A DNA stretch of 64,000 nucleotides from Francisella halioticida (GCF_002211785.1 NZ_CP022132.1:1798001-1862000), one strand, 5' to 3'. Numbered from the stretch's first letter, positions 17,616 to 28,171 are shown. Program-made: numbers and translations. Notes: generated by a model not told the origin, from the letters alone.

Positions 17616-19913
17616 ATGGCAAAAAACTTAGTAATTGTAGAGTCTCCAGCAAAAACAAAGACTATAAAAAAATATTTAGGAAGTGACTTTGAGATCCTAG
17701 CATCTTTTGGACATGTACGTGAAATACCATCAAAAGATACCTCGATAGACGTAAATGATAATTTTAAAATTAAGTTTACAACTAATGATAGAAGTAAAAA
17801 ACATTTAGATGCAATCAAAAAAGCTGCTAAAAATGCAAATAGTATTTATCTGGCTACAGATCCAGATAGAGAAGGTGAGGCGATATCATGGCATGTCAAA
17901 GAAGTTTTAAAAAATGCACGTCTACTTAAAGATAAGAGCGTTTATAGGGTAAGTTTTAACGAAATTACAAAATCAGCTGTTACTAACGCCATAGAAAATC
18001 CTAAAGAGCTTTCTATGGACTTAGTAAATGCTCAAAAAGCACGTCAAGCTTTAGACTTCTTAGTAGGCTTTAACCTATCTCCATTATTATGGCGTAAAAT
18101 CACAAGTGGTTTATCTGCAGGAAGAGTTCAAAGTCCAGCACTAAGAATGATTGTTGAACGTGAAATAGAACGTGAGATTTTTGTCAAAAAAGATTATTGG
18201 AGTCTAACCGCCGATACATTTAAGAAGAAAAAAATTCTGGCTAGTTTAATTGAGTTTGATAATACAAAAGTTGAACAGTTCACTTTCACAAAAGACAAAG
18301 ATGCAGAGAGTGCAAAAACTACTATCTTAAAAGATGCTAACGGCTTTTTAATTGTTGATGGAATTACTGAAAAGAAAACAAGAAGAAATCCTTACCCACC
18401 ATTTATAACGTCAACCCTACAACAAGAAGCTTCTAAAAAGCTTGGTTTCACTGCAAAAAGAACTATGTCTACTGCTCAAAAACTATATGAAGGTATAGAC
18501 TTAGGAAATGGTGAGTCAGTTGGTCTTATTTCATATATGAGAACTGACTCAACAAATCTTTCAAATGATGCTCTTAACGATATTAGAAATTTTATCGAGT
18601 TAAAATATGATAAAGACATGTTACCAACTAGCCCTAGAGTTTTTGGTAAAAAATCTCAAAATGCTCAAGAAGCTCACGAAGCTATTCGTGTAACTGCTGC
18701 AAATAGAACTCCTGAATCAATAAAACAACGCTTAACTGCTGATGAATTTAGACTATATAGCTTAATTTATAATAGAACTATTGCTTGCCAAATGAAACAT
18801 GCAACTTTAAATAGTACTTCAATTGATTTAATTACAGAAAACAATAAACATAAGTTTAGAGTGACAGGAACTGTTATCGTTGATGCTGGATTCCTAAAAA
18901 TCTACAATGTAGAAAAAGATGAAGATGATAAAGATTCTGATGATGAGGTAACTTTACCTAAGTTTGAAAAAGGTGAAAAAATAAAACTTAATGACATTCT
19001 TGTTAAAGCTCACTCAACAGAGCCTCCTCCTCGCTATACAGAAGCATCTCTTGTAAAAGCCTTAGAAAAATATGGTATTGGTCGACCTTCAACTTATGCA
19101 ACAATTATCTCTACCTTACAGCAAAGAGAATATGTCGAAGTCGAAAAACGTCGTTTTATACCAACTGATAAAGGCCGCATTGTAAACAAGTTTTTAACAG
19201 AATACTTCAAAAAATATGTTGAATATTCATACACTGCAGGCTTAGAGAAAGAACTTGATGAAATTGCACATCATAAAAATGATTATTTAAATGTTCTAAA
19301 TAACTTTTGGAACCCATTCATTGAAAGAATCAACAAAATCTCCGAAGATGTTTCACGTAAAGACGTAGTTACTGAAGAGCTTGATGAAGACTGTCCTGAA
19401 TGTGGTAGCAAACTGTCTTCTCGTTTAGGTAAAAATGGTAGGTTTATTGGCTGTACTAACTATCCAACTTGCAAATATACTCGCCGTGTTGATAGTGATG
19501 GTAAAGAAATTGAGAAAGAGGAACCTACTATTGTTGAGGGTAGAAAGTGTCCTGAATGTGAATCAGACTTGCATATCAAACAAGGACGCTATGGTAAATT
19601 TATAGGCTGCTCTAACTATCCAAAATGTAAACATATGGAACCACTAGAAAAACCTAAAGATACAGGTGTTATTTGTCCTAAATGTAATAAAAATCATATT
19701 GTTGAAAAAAAATCTCGAAAAGGTAAAGTTTTCTATGCTTGCTCAGGATTCCCTAAATGTAAAAATGCTTACTGGTACCCACCGATAAAAGAGCCTTGCC
19801 CTAAGTGTAACTCTCCTATACTTCTACACAAAACAACTAAAAAAGATGGTGAGCAAAAAGCATGTCCTAATATAGAATGTGATTATGCAGTACCTTTTGA
19901 AGATAATAAATAA
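17616..19913 (+). CDS. topA: DNA topoisomerase I
   Basis: Type IA topoisomerase of 765 residues that relaxes negative supercoils. The Toprim domain starts with VESPAKTKTIKKYLG and has ATDPDREGEAISWH. The catalytic tyrosine is in GLISYMRTDSTNLS, and RVQSPALR and GIGRPSTYA further support the family. From about residue 585 there are zinc-ribbon repeats (CPECGSKLSSRLG, CPECESDLHIKQG, CPKCNKNH, CPKCNSPILL), the single-strand-binding C-terminus of bacterial TopA. AAAGG precedes the ATG. It is divergent from parA. Confidence 0.97.
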   Translation: MAKNLVIVESPAKTKTIKKYLGSDFEILASFGHVREIPSKDTSIDVNDNFKIKFTTNDRSKKHLDAIKKAAKNANSIYLATDPDREGEAISWHVKEVLKNARLLKDKSVYRVSFNEITKSAVTNAIENPKELSMDLVNAQKARQALDFLVGFNLSPLLWRKITSGLSAGRVQSPALRMIVEREIEREIFVKKDYWSLTADTFKKKKILASLIEFDNTKVEQFTFTKDKDAESAKTTILKDANGFLIVDGITEKKTRRNPYPPFITSTLQQEASKKLGFTAKRTMSTAQKLYEGIDLGNGESVGLISYMRTDSTNLSNDALNDIRNFIELKYDKDMLPTSPRVFGKKSQNAQEAHEAIRVTAANRTPESIKQRLTADEFRLYSLIYNRTIACQMKHATLNSTSIDLITENNKHKFRVTGTVIVDAGFLKIYNVEKDEDDKDSDDEVTLPKFEKGEKIKLNDILVKAHSTEPPPRYTEASLVKALEKYGIGRPSTYATIISTLQQREYVEVEKRRFIPTDKGRIVNKFLTEYFKKYVEYSYTAGLEKELDEIAHHKNDYLNVLNNFWNPFIERINKISEDVSRKDVVTEELDEDCPECGSKLSSRLGKNGRFIGCTNYPTCKYTRRVDSDGKEIEKEEPTIVEGRKCPECESDLHIKQGRYGKFIGCSNYPKCKHMEPLEKPKDTGVICPKCNKNHIVEKKSRKGKVFYACSGFPKCKNAYWYPPIKEPCPKCNSPILLHKTTKKDGEQKACPNIECDYAVPFEDNK

Positions 19914-20009
19914 CATATTTTTTGATATCTATATCTATTTATTACCTACAAAAAAACTCATTCTATAAAATTAATTTAGTAAAAATCAATTACTCTAAAA
20001 AGCACGATA

Positions 20010-21449
20010 TTATATCCACATTGGTGGAAAAATAATAGACAAAATAACTATGCAGAATAAGCTAGCAATTATTGCTAAACTAATTACTAAATAACTAGTC
20101 CTTGACATATTTATACTATCTATAGTTTGTGTTTTTTTAGCAAATATAGACAAGCAAAAACCAAACACAAATACACAGCCAAATAACCCAAGAGATGTTT
20201 TGAACATCGCATTTAACATACCATCTATCATTCCAGCTGCCAGCATCATTATAAATATGCAATAATACGGGTTTGAACATATCTCTATTCTATTTTTAAA
20301 CAAATTTTTAATACTTGTAATAATAACTATCGCAGCCGCTATAAATGCCGTAATACCCCACTGTGACCAGATTTCAAGTAATAGGTTATGGGGATAACCA
20401 GCATAAGCATATTTGGTAACGGCTATATAGTTCCACTGACCTATACCAGTCAAAGGGTGACTAATTCCAACCCAAAAAGCTTCTTCCCATACGGGTATTC
20501 TTCCACTTGTCCCATATCTCAAAAGATCTGCTGTTGAAGCCACTCCAGAATGTACTCCCGCCATAATAAGATTAGTATAAAATAAATCAAGTAAATAACC
20601 ACAAATTAGTGCTGATATTACTAATGTAAATGTTAATTTAAAGTACTGACGAGCAAAAACAAAAACCAATGGTAGTATAACGATATACTCTGCAAATATT
20701 GTTCTAAACGCATGATTAATTAGTATAAACCAAGAAAGAGTTAAAGCTATAAATGCTCCCATCTTATATATAGGTTTTAAATCAACAAACCACGGTAAAA
20801 ATAGAAGAGGCAAAAACCAACTAAAATAATTATCTAAGAAACGAGGATTTAAACAGTTATACATATATAGTAAAACTGTTTGTATATTCCCTGCTATAAC
20901 AGAGCCATATATTGAATAATTTGCCAGAAATAACTGTAGAAATAAAGCTCCTCCAAAAAATATCAAAGATAACAATATAATCGTAAAAAAAAATTGTATA
21001 CTTTTAGCATTATCCCTAACATAAGTTGCTATAAATAAAACACAAAAAAATTGTAAAAATGTTACAGCAACGCCTTTAAAAGCTATTGATGGTGATATAG
21101 CAAAAGCAGATGAAATAATTCCAAATATAAAAAATACAGTTATTGCATATTGAGTCAGCCTAGAGAAGCTTTTAAATAGCTCTATTACTTTTGATAGTAG
21201 CTGCTTATTTAGCAAAACAGCAGCACTAACTATACAAAGGCTATAATAGAAAATATAATACCTATCTATAAACAGATAAATATTGACTGAACGCAAATCA
21301 TTAAAATATTTACCTTTCTCGCCTGATATTGGCAGTATATTTAATGATGTGTAATGCATAAATGGCATCAAAAACACAAAAAATATTGATATCGCTAAAA
21401 AATAAAAAACACAATCACTATATTTTATTTTATTATAAATTTGCTTCAT
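20010..21449 (-). CDS. O-antigen ligase/polymerase-like membrane protein (WaaL/Wzy superfamily)
   Basis: About 479 residues with ten or more hydrophobic segments spread across the protein and a large loop near residues 300-370 containing GTSGRIPVWEEAFWVGI and HPLTGIGQWNY, then GYPHNLLLEIWSQWG. The R-x-x-x-W and H-N-x-L-L-E patterns are typical of the Wzy_C/O-antigen ligase domain. Such proteins join or polymerise surface glycans at the periplasmic face of the inner membrane. The nominal frame starts at a TTG (21464); the ATG at 21449 is preferred although no clear ribosome-binding site is present. It lies close to the lipoprotein genes but need not be in an operon with them. Confidence 0.78.
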   Translation of the reverse strand: MKQIYNKIKYSDCVFYFLAISIFFVFLMPFMHYTSLNILPISGEKGKYFNDLRSVNIYLFIDRYYIFYYSLCIVSAAVLLNKQLLSKVIELFKSFSRLTQYAITVFFIFGIISSAFAISPSIAFKGVAVTFLQFFCVLFIATYVRDNAKSIQFFFTIILLSLIFFGGALFLQLFLANYSIYGSVIAGNIQTVLLYMYNCLNPRFLDNYFSWFLPLLFLPWFVDLKPIYKMGAFIALTLSWFILINHAFRTIFAEYIVILPLVFVFARQYFKLTFTLVISALICGYLLDLFYTNLIMAGVHSGVASTADLLRYGTSGRIPVWEEAFWVGISHPLTGIGQWNYIAVTKYAYAGYPHNLLLEIWSQWGITAFIAAAIVIITSIKNLFKNRIEICSNPYYCIFIMMLAAGMIDGMLNAMFKTSLGLFGCVFVFGFCLSIFAKKTQTIDSINMSRTSYLVISLAIIASLFCIVILSIIFPPMWI

Positions 21450-21538
21450 AGATATTATTTTCAAATTAAAAGATTAATTAATGTAATAAGTTTAGCAAAA
21501 ACATAAATTTTATTCTTTGGAAAAATTAGAAATTCTAG

Positions 21539-22027
21539 TTATTTGATGGCGCTAGAACCTTTAGCTAAGATAGAGTTATCTGATTTATTGACAACCGTAG
21601 CTGTCCACTCTCCCTGACAAACTTTAGCATCGCTAAGAACACTTTGACTATCAACTGTAAGATCTTGAGTATCCTTAAACTTAGTAATAGGGAAAGAAGT
21701 GCTATAACAATTAGTATTTTTAGGTGCTGTCCATGTTAAATAAATCGTTCCCTGAGGTGCTCCATTCCAGTTTGTAATAATTTTGGCATCAATTTCATGC
21801 GTTTTAGGCTTATATTTCAAATTTAATGTTGCTGTCGGTTTATCTACAGCTAAATTTTCACCATCTTGATCAGGGTTATCTAAGTGATCATCAGGATTAA
21901 CTTTTACTGAATTATCAGAATCATATAACCCACTAATAAAAGAACTATAAGATTTACTAAAAGAATGATAAGTATCACTACAACCAGCTAACCATAGAGC
22001 TATTATACAAAGTACTATTTTCTTCAT
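21539..22027 (-). CDS. lpnB: LpnB-like lipoprotein, paralogue of LpnA/TUL4
   Basis: 162 residues beginning MKKIVLCIIALWLAGC: signal peptide plus lipobox LAGC. The mature part has an acidic linker and then a domain clearly paralogous to the gene at 22907: PQGTIYLTWTAPKNTNCYST and SFPITKFKD against PQGSIKLQWEAPKGTKCYNT and SFPITKYSD, plus the paired cysteine in CQGEWTATVV versus CHGTWTANVV. The name rests on memory of the Francisella lpnA/lpnB pair. Lipoproteins of this type are surface-exposed TLR2 ligands in Francisella. It is transcribed in the same direction as the two other lipoprotein genes. Confidence 0.75.
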   Translation of the reverse strand: MKKIVLCIIALWLAGCSDTYHSFSKSYSSFISGLYDSDNSVKVNPDDHLDNPDQDGENLAVDKPTATLNLKYKPKTHEIDAKIITNWNGAPQGTIYLTWTAPKNTNCYSTSFPITKFKDTQDLTVDSQSVLSDAKVCQGEWTATVVNKSDNSILAKGSSAIK

Positions 22028-22311
22028 TAATTTTACCTACTTTCCTATTTTTTGAGATTAACTTTATTATTACAGACAATTTCTTTCTTTTTTTTGTTGA
22101 ACCTCTTTGCCAGCTCTATCAAACAACTTTCTTTTGCTCAAATTATATTCCTATTCATACAGCCAATGATTAAAAAACTAGAAAAACAAATATAATCAAT
22201 AAGCAAAATATTTTCTTCATAAAAATTTAATCAATTTCTAATACAAACTATATTTTAACATTTGGTAGAAACAAGTAAAGAAGATTAATAATATATAAGA
22301 ACAAAATTAAA

Positions 22312-22794
22312 TTATTTATTATTAACCTTTAGTTGACTAATCTGCTGAGATATTTTTGAAGCCTCATTTGCCTGAGTTTGTGATGTTGTTTTTAAATCGT
22401 TTATCTTAGCTTGATATTCATTAGCTTGAGCTCTATATTTATTTATTTTCTCATCTAACTGTACTTTTTCCAAAGTTTTCTGCACTAGCTCTTTATTTAC
22501 GGCAATAGCACTACTATTGTTAGGATCCTTAAACTGAGAGTACGCTGCTTTTAAATCTTTTATGTCATTAACCATATTATTGGATTCTTTTTGCAAAGTA
22601 TTTGCTTCTTGCCTATATTTCACAATCTTAGTACTTAACTCATCTACATTTGCTAAATCTTGCGATGCTTTATGATTAAGCTGTTCTTGAGTCTGCTGTA
22701 ACTGTCGTATTTGTTTTTCTTTGGTGGATGCACAAGATGTCAACGCAGTAGCTGCCACCACAAGCATTGTGGATGCTAATATAACCTTTTTCAT
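22312..22794 (-). CDS. Coiled-coil lipoprotein between lpnA and lpnB
   Basis: 160 residues from the ATG at 22794: MKKVILASTMLVVAATALTSC, a signal peptide with lipobox LTSC. The mature chain is almost wholly Gln/Lys/Glu-rich heptad-like helix (KQIRQLQQTQEQLNHKA through QISQLKVNNK), predicting an elongated coiled coil. This suggests a periplasmic spacer or envelope tether of Lpp/Pal-associated kind, but no named family is recognised. A longer start at 22818 would put eight residues before the signal peptide and is rejected. Flanking genes are the two TUL4-like lipoproteins on the same strand. Confidence 0.75.
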   Translation of the reverse strand: MKKVILASTMLVVAATALTSCASTKEKQIRQLQQTQEQLNHKASQDLANVDELSTKIVKYRQEANTLQKESNNMVNDIKDLKAAYSQFKDPNNSSAIAVNKELVQKTLEKVQLDEKINKYRAQANEYQAKINDLKTTSQTQANEASKISQQISQLKVNNK

Positions 22795-22906
22795 AAATTT
22801 GAAACCTAATAAAATCAATATTAACCTACACTATACCAAAGTATTAAGTAAAAACACAAGAGAATGAATTTAATTTTAATAAAGAAAAGGAATTTTTAAA
22901 GAAAGA

Positions 22907-23353
22907 CTAAACAGTTATTGAATCTGTAGCAATTACATTTTTATCAAAGACAACATTTGCAGTCCACGTACCATGGCAATATTTTTTACCTTGCTTGATC
23001 TCAACAGATGCCCATGTCTTATCTTTCTTATCACTATATTTAGTAATTGGGAAACTAGTATTATAACACTTAGTACCTTTAGGAGCTTCCCATTGTAGCT
23101 TGATACTTCCTTGTGGGTTATTGTTGTATGTAGTATATATAGTAGCTTTAATTTGATCTTGATCGTTTTTCTTAAGGCTAATTGTGGCTGTTGGTGCAGT
23201 TGTATCAGATTCTGTGGCTGTTTTAGCAGCATCTTGAGTTTTTGCTTGAGCTTCAGAATTTTTTGCATCTTTGCTATCAAAACCTAAAGTTGAACAGCTA
23301 GCTAATCCAATAACAGCTAAAGTAATTGCACTTAATTTAACTATATTTTTCAT
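22907..23353 (-). CDS. lpnA: 17-kDa lipoprotein LpnA (TUL4 antigen homologue)
   Basis: 148 residues starting MKNIVKLSAITLAVIGLASC with the lipobox LASC, then an Ala/Thr/Asp-rich linker and the domain containing IYTTYNNNPQGSIKLQWEAP, SFPITKYSDKKDKTWA and KYCHGTWTANVVFDK. This closely follows my memory of F. tularensis TUL4, including both cysteines and the VIATDSI end. TUL4 is an abundant outer-membrane lipoprotein, serological marker and TLR2 agonist. GGAG lies upstream of the ATG. It is the strongest single indicator that the genome is Francisella. Confidence 0.9.
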   Translation of the reverse strand: MKNIVKLSAITLAVIGLASCSTLGFDSKDAKNSEAQAKTQDAAKTATESDTTAPTATISLKKNDQDQIKATIYTTYNNNPQGSIKLQWEAPKGTKCYNTSFPITKYSDKKDKTWASVEIKQGKKYCHGTWTANVVFDKNVIATDSITV

Positions 23354-23480
23354 AAACGATACTCCTTTAAAGTAGTTTTATATTTTTTTAATACTCAATA
23401 GGATTATAACAACAATAACAACAGAAAAACAAACTATTTAATAGAGTAAAAGAATCTAATTTTATATATAGATTTATAAT

Positions 23481-24782
23481 TATAATGTCCCCAGAAAAAG
23501 CTACTGATTTTAGAAAGATTTTTATTCCTAGATGTTAAACTTAACTAGATAAATTAGGAAATAGATAAATGAGTAAAAAAAGAGTAACGTATACAGCTGA
23601 TTTTAAAGCTAAAGTAATTATAGAATTGCTAGAAGGCGATATGACAGTTAATGAGATAGCAAGTAAGTATGATTTACTTCCTAAAAACGTGCACAATTGG
23701 AAGCAGCAATTTTTATCTAATGCTTGCTTAGCATTTGATAAAAGCTCTGTTGTTAAGGAGTATAAGCAGGAAATAGATGAGCTTAGAAAAGATAAAGATG
23801 CAACAAGTAAAAAACTAGTCGAGGTAATAGTAGAGAGGGATTTTTTAATGGGAAAGCTAAAAAGCTTGGTATCATCAAATGATAGAGTAAACTCTGTAGA
23901 TACTAAGCTAGAATTATCTTTAAATAATCAGCTTAAACTATTATCTGTATCTAAGAGTGTGTACTATTATACACCAATATCAAAATTTAGTAGTAATGAT
24001 GATATTAGACTATTAAATGCAATAGATTTGATACATACTAAACATCCATATTATGGTACGAGAAGGCTAGTAAAGTTGCTAAATAGATTAGGATTTCTAG
24101 TTGGAAGGAAGCTAATCAAAAGTGCTATGGAATTAATGGGTATTAAGGCATTGTATCCTAAAAAAAAGACAACTGTCATTAATAAGCAACACAAGAAATA
24201 TCCATACTTACTTAATGTATTTAAAAATGAGACGAATCAGGTTGTTATAGATAAAGCTAATAAGGTATGGAGTGCTGATATCACGTAGAATGTGGGTATG
24301 CATATTTAGTAGCCATAATAGATTGGCATAGCAAGAAAACACTAGCTTAGAAGATTTCTAATACTATGGATACACATCTAACAACTAGTGTGTTAAAAGA
24401 AGCGTTATTTAAATATGGTAAACCTGATATCTTTAACTCTGATCAAGGAACTCAATATACAGCAAAAGAGCATATTAAAATATTATCTGATAATAAAATA
24501 AATATATCTATGGATGCTAAAGGAAGATCTATAGATAATATTGCAATTGAGAGATTTTGGAGAACACTGAAATATGAAAATGTTTATCCTGCATCATATA
24601 TAACTATGAAAGAGGCTAAAGTAGGTATCAAAGAATATATTGATATTTACAACAATGAAAGACTACATTCTAGTATTGGATATATGACTCATGATGAAGT
24701 ATATTCTGGTATTTTAGATGCTGCATAAAAGCAAGGAATAAAAATATTTTATAAAGTGGTATTGAATAACAGGGACAGTTTA
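23481..24782 (+). mobile_element. IS3-family insertion sequence, IS3-2 copy 1
   Basis: The element runs from TATAATGTCCCCAG to GGGACAGTTTA and is 1302 bp. Copies 2 (28172) and 3 (56999) share the same ends. The terminal inverted repeats are short (TGTCCC with partial similarity inward). Copy 1 is 10 bp shorter than copy 2 owing to a deletion in the transposase gene. It sits between lpnA and the Mth938-domain gene and does not break a recognisable gene. Confidence 0.88.
23569..24728 (+). pseudogene. IS3-2 transposase, copy 1 (10-bp deletion plus TAG)
   Basis: A single-frame IS3 transposase with an HTH start (MSKKRVTYTADFKAKVI), a coiled coil, and an integrase core. Near 24285 ten bases present in copy 2 (just after WSADIT) are missing, which shifts the frame and creates a stop. 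A second lesion changes the Trp codon of AWKIS to TAG near 24351. The downstream part restarting at 24366 retains NSDQGTQYTA and NIAIERFWRTL. Both lesions make this copy non-functional. Confidence 0.88.
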
Positions 24783-24951
24783 CAGTTTCAAATAAATACT
24801 TTCATTAACTAAAGCCACTTACCAAACACAATACTCTTAATTATAGCCAAATATAAAACTTTTGAAAGAGTATTTATTCTTTAAATCTCAAATAATTTTA
24901 GAATCGCTATATAAATTAGTTTAAACAAGGCGCATTTACCCTGATGGTTTA

Positions 24952-25323
24952 TTAAATAATAATACAACTAACATTACGATTTTCATTAACTAAAAGATTA
25001 TATGTTTTACACGCAACATCGCTCGCCATAAAATCAATACTTTTACCTTTTTTAGCTAGTTCACTAATTAACTCAACGGGTGGTAAAACTTGTTTTTTGC
25101 CAGTCCCTATAATTACAATCTCTGGATAGCTCTTAAGAATAAGTTCTAAATGGCTCATTTGAATATCTTCAAGATCATTTATTTTTTCCTGATAGTCAAG
25201 AACCTCTTTTGAAGATAAAATAAGAGGATAATTGTACTCACCAATATTAAGCCTAAATGTACCATTTATATACTCCTTAAAAAAAACTGGCGCAATAACC
25301 TTTTCTTCTTGTAAACTCATCAT
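24952..25323 (-). CDS. Mth938-domain (DUF498) protein
   Basis: A 123-residue soluble protein with the compact Mth938 fold pattern: an early GTFRLNIGEYNYPLILSS strand region, PEIVIIGTGKKQVLPPVELI, and GKSIDFMASDVACKTYNLL followed by a hydrophobic terminal strand. The IGTGxxQ...P and M.T..A..TYN.L patterns are the family's hallmark (bacterial relatives of human NDUFAF3/AAMDC). The molecular function in bacteria is not established. It is divergent from prlC with only about 90 bases between them. Two successive ATGs exist at 25323 and 25320. Confidence 0.8.
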   Translation of the reverse strand: MMSLQEEKVIAPVFFKEYINGTFRLNIGEYNYPLILSSKEVLDYQEKINDLEDIQMSHLELILKSYPEIVIIGTGKKQVLPPVELISELAKKGKSIDFMASDVACKTYNLLVNENRNVSCIII

Positions 25324-25415
25324 AGTAGAAAAACCTTGATTTATAATAGTATAGTTATCATATTAATAAATTATAACTTATCAATATCATATCTAAATAA
25401 TATTTTAAGGTGATT

Positions 25416-27422
25416 ATGAACTCAATAACTCAAAATACTAACCTGCCTAACCTTTCACAATTTAAAGTAGATGAAGTAAAATCTACTATAGATTCTTTAT
25501 TAGAAATGGTTAATGACAATTTAAAACAAGCTTTAAAAATTCAAAACCCAAACTGGAATACCCTACTAAAGTTAGAAGAAAGTGACGAGAAAATCACTCA
25601 AAATTTTTCTTCTATTTCTCACATGAATGCTGTTTGCAATACTAAAGAACTTCGCGAAAGCTATGAATATGCCATAGCTAAGCTGACTAAGTTTTATACA
25701 AAAGTTGGTCAAAATAAAGAATTATACAATTTATACAAACAGATTCAGAAACAACAGCTTAATAAAGAACAATCCCAAGCAGTACGCAAAGCTATAGTTA
25801 GTTTTGAACAATCTGGAGTAAATCTTGATGAAACCAAAAGAAAACGGCTACAAGAAATATCCCAAGAGTTGGCCCAATTAAATTCAAAATTTGAAAATAA
25901 TGTTTTAGATGCAACAATGTATTGGATATATACTACAAGTGATGAAAAAGAGCTTGAAGGTTTATCTAGTAACACTATTGAAGCTGCAAAAGCTAAAGCA
26001 AAGCAAAAAGAACTATCAGATGATTATGCCTTTGGTATTGATATACCTACATATCTTGCAATTCTGCAGCAAGCAGATAATAAAACTCTAAGAGAAAAAT
26101 TCTATAAAGCATACTGCACAAGAGCATCAAAAGAAGCCGAGAACAAAAACTTTGATAATGATAGAATAATAGAGCAAATACTTAAACTGCGTATTGAGAA
26201 ATCTGAAATTATAGGCTTTAAAAACTATGCTGAAAGCTCTCTTCTCACAAAAATGGCGGAAACTCCTAAGCAAGTCTTAAAACTTTTAAACAATCTCTTA
26301 GAAAAATCGACTCCACAAGCAAAAAAAGATCTTAATGAATTACGTCAGTTTGCTGGAGATGCATATTTAGTTGATGGATTTCAACCTTGGGATACTGCAT
26401 ATTACTCTGAGAAGCTTAAAAAAGCTAAATTTGATTTCACAGAAGAAGAGCTAAGAGAATATTTTCCCCTAGAGAAAGTTCAACAAGGTCTATTTACTAT
26501 ACTTAATAAAATATATGGCTTAGAAATACGTGAAAATACAGAATACGCAAAATATATCGATGAACAACAAACTTTTGATTTTTATAAAGATAATAAATAT
26601 GTAGGTAGCATAATTTGTGATCTTTTTGCAAGAGATAATAAACGAGGTGGTGCTTGGATGGATGGATCACGTACTGCATTCATTAATTCAGATGCTCAAA
26701 AACAAAAACCTGTAGCTTATGTTAACTGTAATTTTTTACCTCCTTCAAAAGATGGCGCAAACTTAACTCATAATGATGTGGTCACACTTTTTCATGAGTT
26801 TGGTCACGCCCTACATCATATACTATCTCAGGTTAGTATACCTTCTATTTCTGGTACAAATGGTGTTGAGTGGGATGCTATTGAATTACCAAGTCAGTTT
26901 ATGGAAAATTTCTGCTGGAGTGAAGAAGGTCTAGAACTGATATCTGATTCTCGTGATGGTAAATCATTGACTAAAAAGCAAATAGATAAACTTGTTGGTA
27001 CAAGAGAGTTTCATGCCGCTTTAATGATGGTTAGACAACTTGAGTTTGCTATCTTTGATATGAATATTCATTATAAAAAACTAGTAACAGTTGCAGATGT
27101 CCAAAGTGAGCTAGATGGTGTAAGAGAAAAAATAAACCTGATAAAAACTCCTAGTTATAATAAATTCCAGAATAGTTTCTCTCATATTTTTTCTGGAGGG
27201 TATGCTGCTGGATACTATAGTTATAAATGGGCAGAAATACTATCATCAGACGTTTTCTCTCGTTTTGAACAAGAAGGAATACTTAGTGATAAGGTTGGTC
27301 AAGATTTACTTGAAAATATTATTTCAAAAGGCTCATCACGTGATGCTATGGATAACTTTGTCGCATTTATGGGTCGTAAACCTAATGAAGAAGCTCTACT
27401 TAGACATAGTGGAATTAAATAA
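25416..27422 (+). CDS. prlC: Oligopeptidase A (M3 family zinc metallopeptidase)
   Basis: 668 residues. The M3 zinc motif is in LTHNDVVTLFHEFGHALHH (HExxH), with a downstream glutamate in GVEWDAIELPSQFMENFCW, and substrate-binding residues in FSHIFSGGYAAGYYSYKWAE. It degrades short cytoplasmic peptides, including cleaved signal peptides. A GTG at 25410 opens the frame, but the ATG at 25416 with AAGG five bases upstream is preferred. Length and C-terminus are normal. Confidence 0.94.
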   Translation: MNSITQNTNLPNLSQFKVDEVKSTIDSLLEMVNDNLKQALKIQNPNWNTLLKLEESDEKITQNFSSISHMNAVCNTKELRESYEYAIAKLTKFYTKVGQNKELYNLYKQIQKQQLNKEQSQAVRKAIVSFEQSGVNLDETKRKRLQEISQELAQLNSKFENNVLDATMYWIYTTSDEKELEGLSSNTIEAAKAKAKQKELSDDYAFGIDIPTYLAILQQADNKTLREKFYKAYCTRASKEAENKNFDNDRIIEQILKLRIEKSEIIGFKNYAESSLLTKMAETPKQVLKLLNNLLEKSTPQAKKDLNELRQFAGDAYLVDGFQPWDTAYYSEKLKKAKFDFTEEELREYFPLEKVQQGLFTILNKIYGLEIRENTEYAKYIDEQQTFDFYKDNKYVGSIICDLFARDNKRGGAWMDGSRTAFINSDAQKQKPVAYVNCNFLPPSKDGANLTHNDVVTLFHEFGHALHHILSQVSIPSISGTNGVEWDAIELPSQFMENFCWSEEGLELISDSRDGKSLTKKQIDKLVGTREFHAALMMVRQLEFAIFDMNIHYKKLVTVADVQSELDGVREKINLIKTPSYNKFQNSFSHIFSGGYAAGYYSYKWAEILSSDVFSRFEQEGILSDKVGQDLLENIISKGSSRDAMDNFVAFMGRKPNEEALLRHSGIK

Positions 27423-28171
27423 ACTATAAATTCCTTTTATTTTTATGATGTTAATCGAACTATACACTCTTTAATTAAATCTTCTAACTTATAGCATCTT
27501 AGATTATCTTTATTCGAACCAACCCATAGAGAATTATAGTTAAAATTATTATTTTGCTTAGCTAATCTTCTTAAATTAGATGTATGATAATGCTGTATAG
27601 GAAAATCATAATGATGATATTGGCCTTTATAAAAATCCCCAATAACTCCTCTAGCAAATCTGCCTGTTGTATTTTTAGAAATATAATTTTTATCAAAATT
27701 ATCAATAATATATCTTTTTGCTTTCTCATAAAGTCCACTTAAATTACTCATCATAAAAATACTTCCCATCTGCACATAGTTACTGCCTAGAGCAAAATAT
27801 TCTTTCATATTTTCAATTGATATACCTCCTGAAGCGATAATTCTAACGTTATTATCAAACTTAGATTTAGCTTGGACTATCAAATCACGTGTAGATAGTT
27901 TATTTACTCTATTTGCTATAAATTAAGCTTGATGGCCTCCAGCTTCATTACCTTGAAATATCAAAGATCTTATACCTTTATTAACAGCTAGCTCAGCCTC
28001 CTTGATGCTCGTGACTGTGGCAATAACTTCTATATTATGGTTTTTGAAGTGTTAGTATAGACTCCATGGATAATAAACAAAATGTTGTACTTACTATAGG
28101 TACAGAATTTGCTATTATACATTGAACATATTCTTCTTCAGGTATTGATTCAGGAACTTTAAAGCTTAAAT

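Noticed and set aside
19355-19370. TGTTTCACGT within topA resembling half of the canonical parS site
   Set aside because: Only the left half matches; the right half departs (AAAGAC), and the sequence is explained by codons of topA.
22933-23280. 115-codon minus-strand ORF overlapping lpnA in another frame
   Set aside because: It is a Lys/Leu-rich shadow of the lpnA gene.
27334-27345. CATCACGTGATG palindrome inside prlC
   Set aside because: It encodes ordinary residues in a conserved protein and differs from parS flanks; likely chance.
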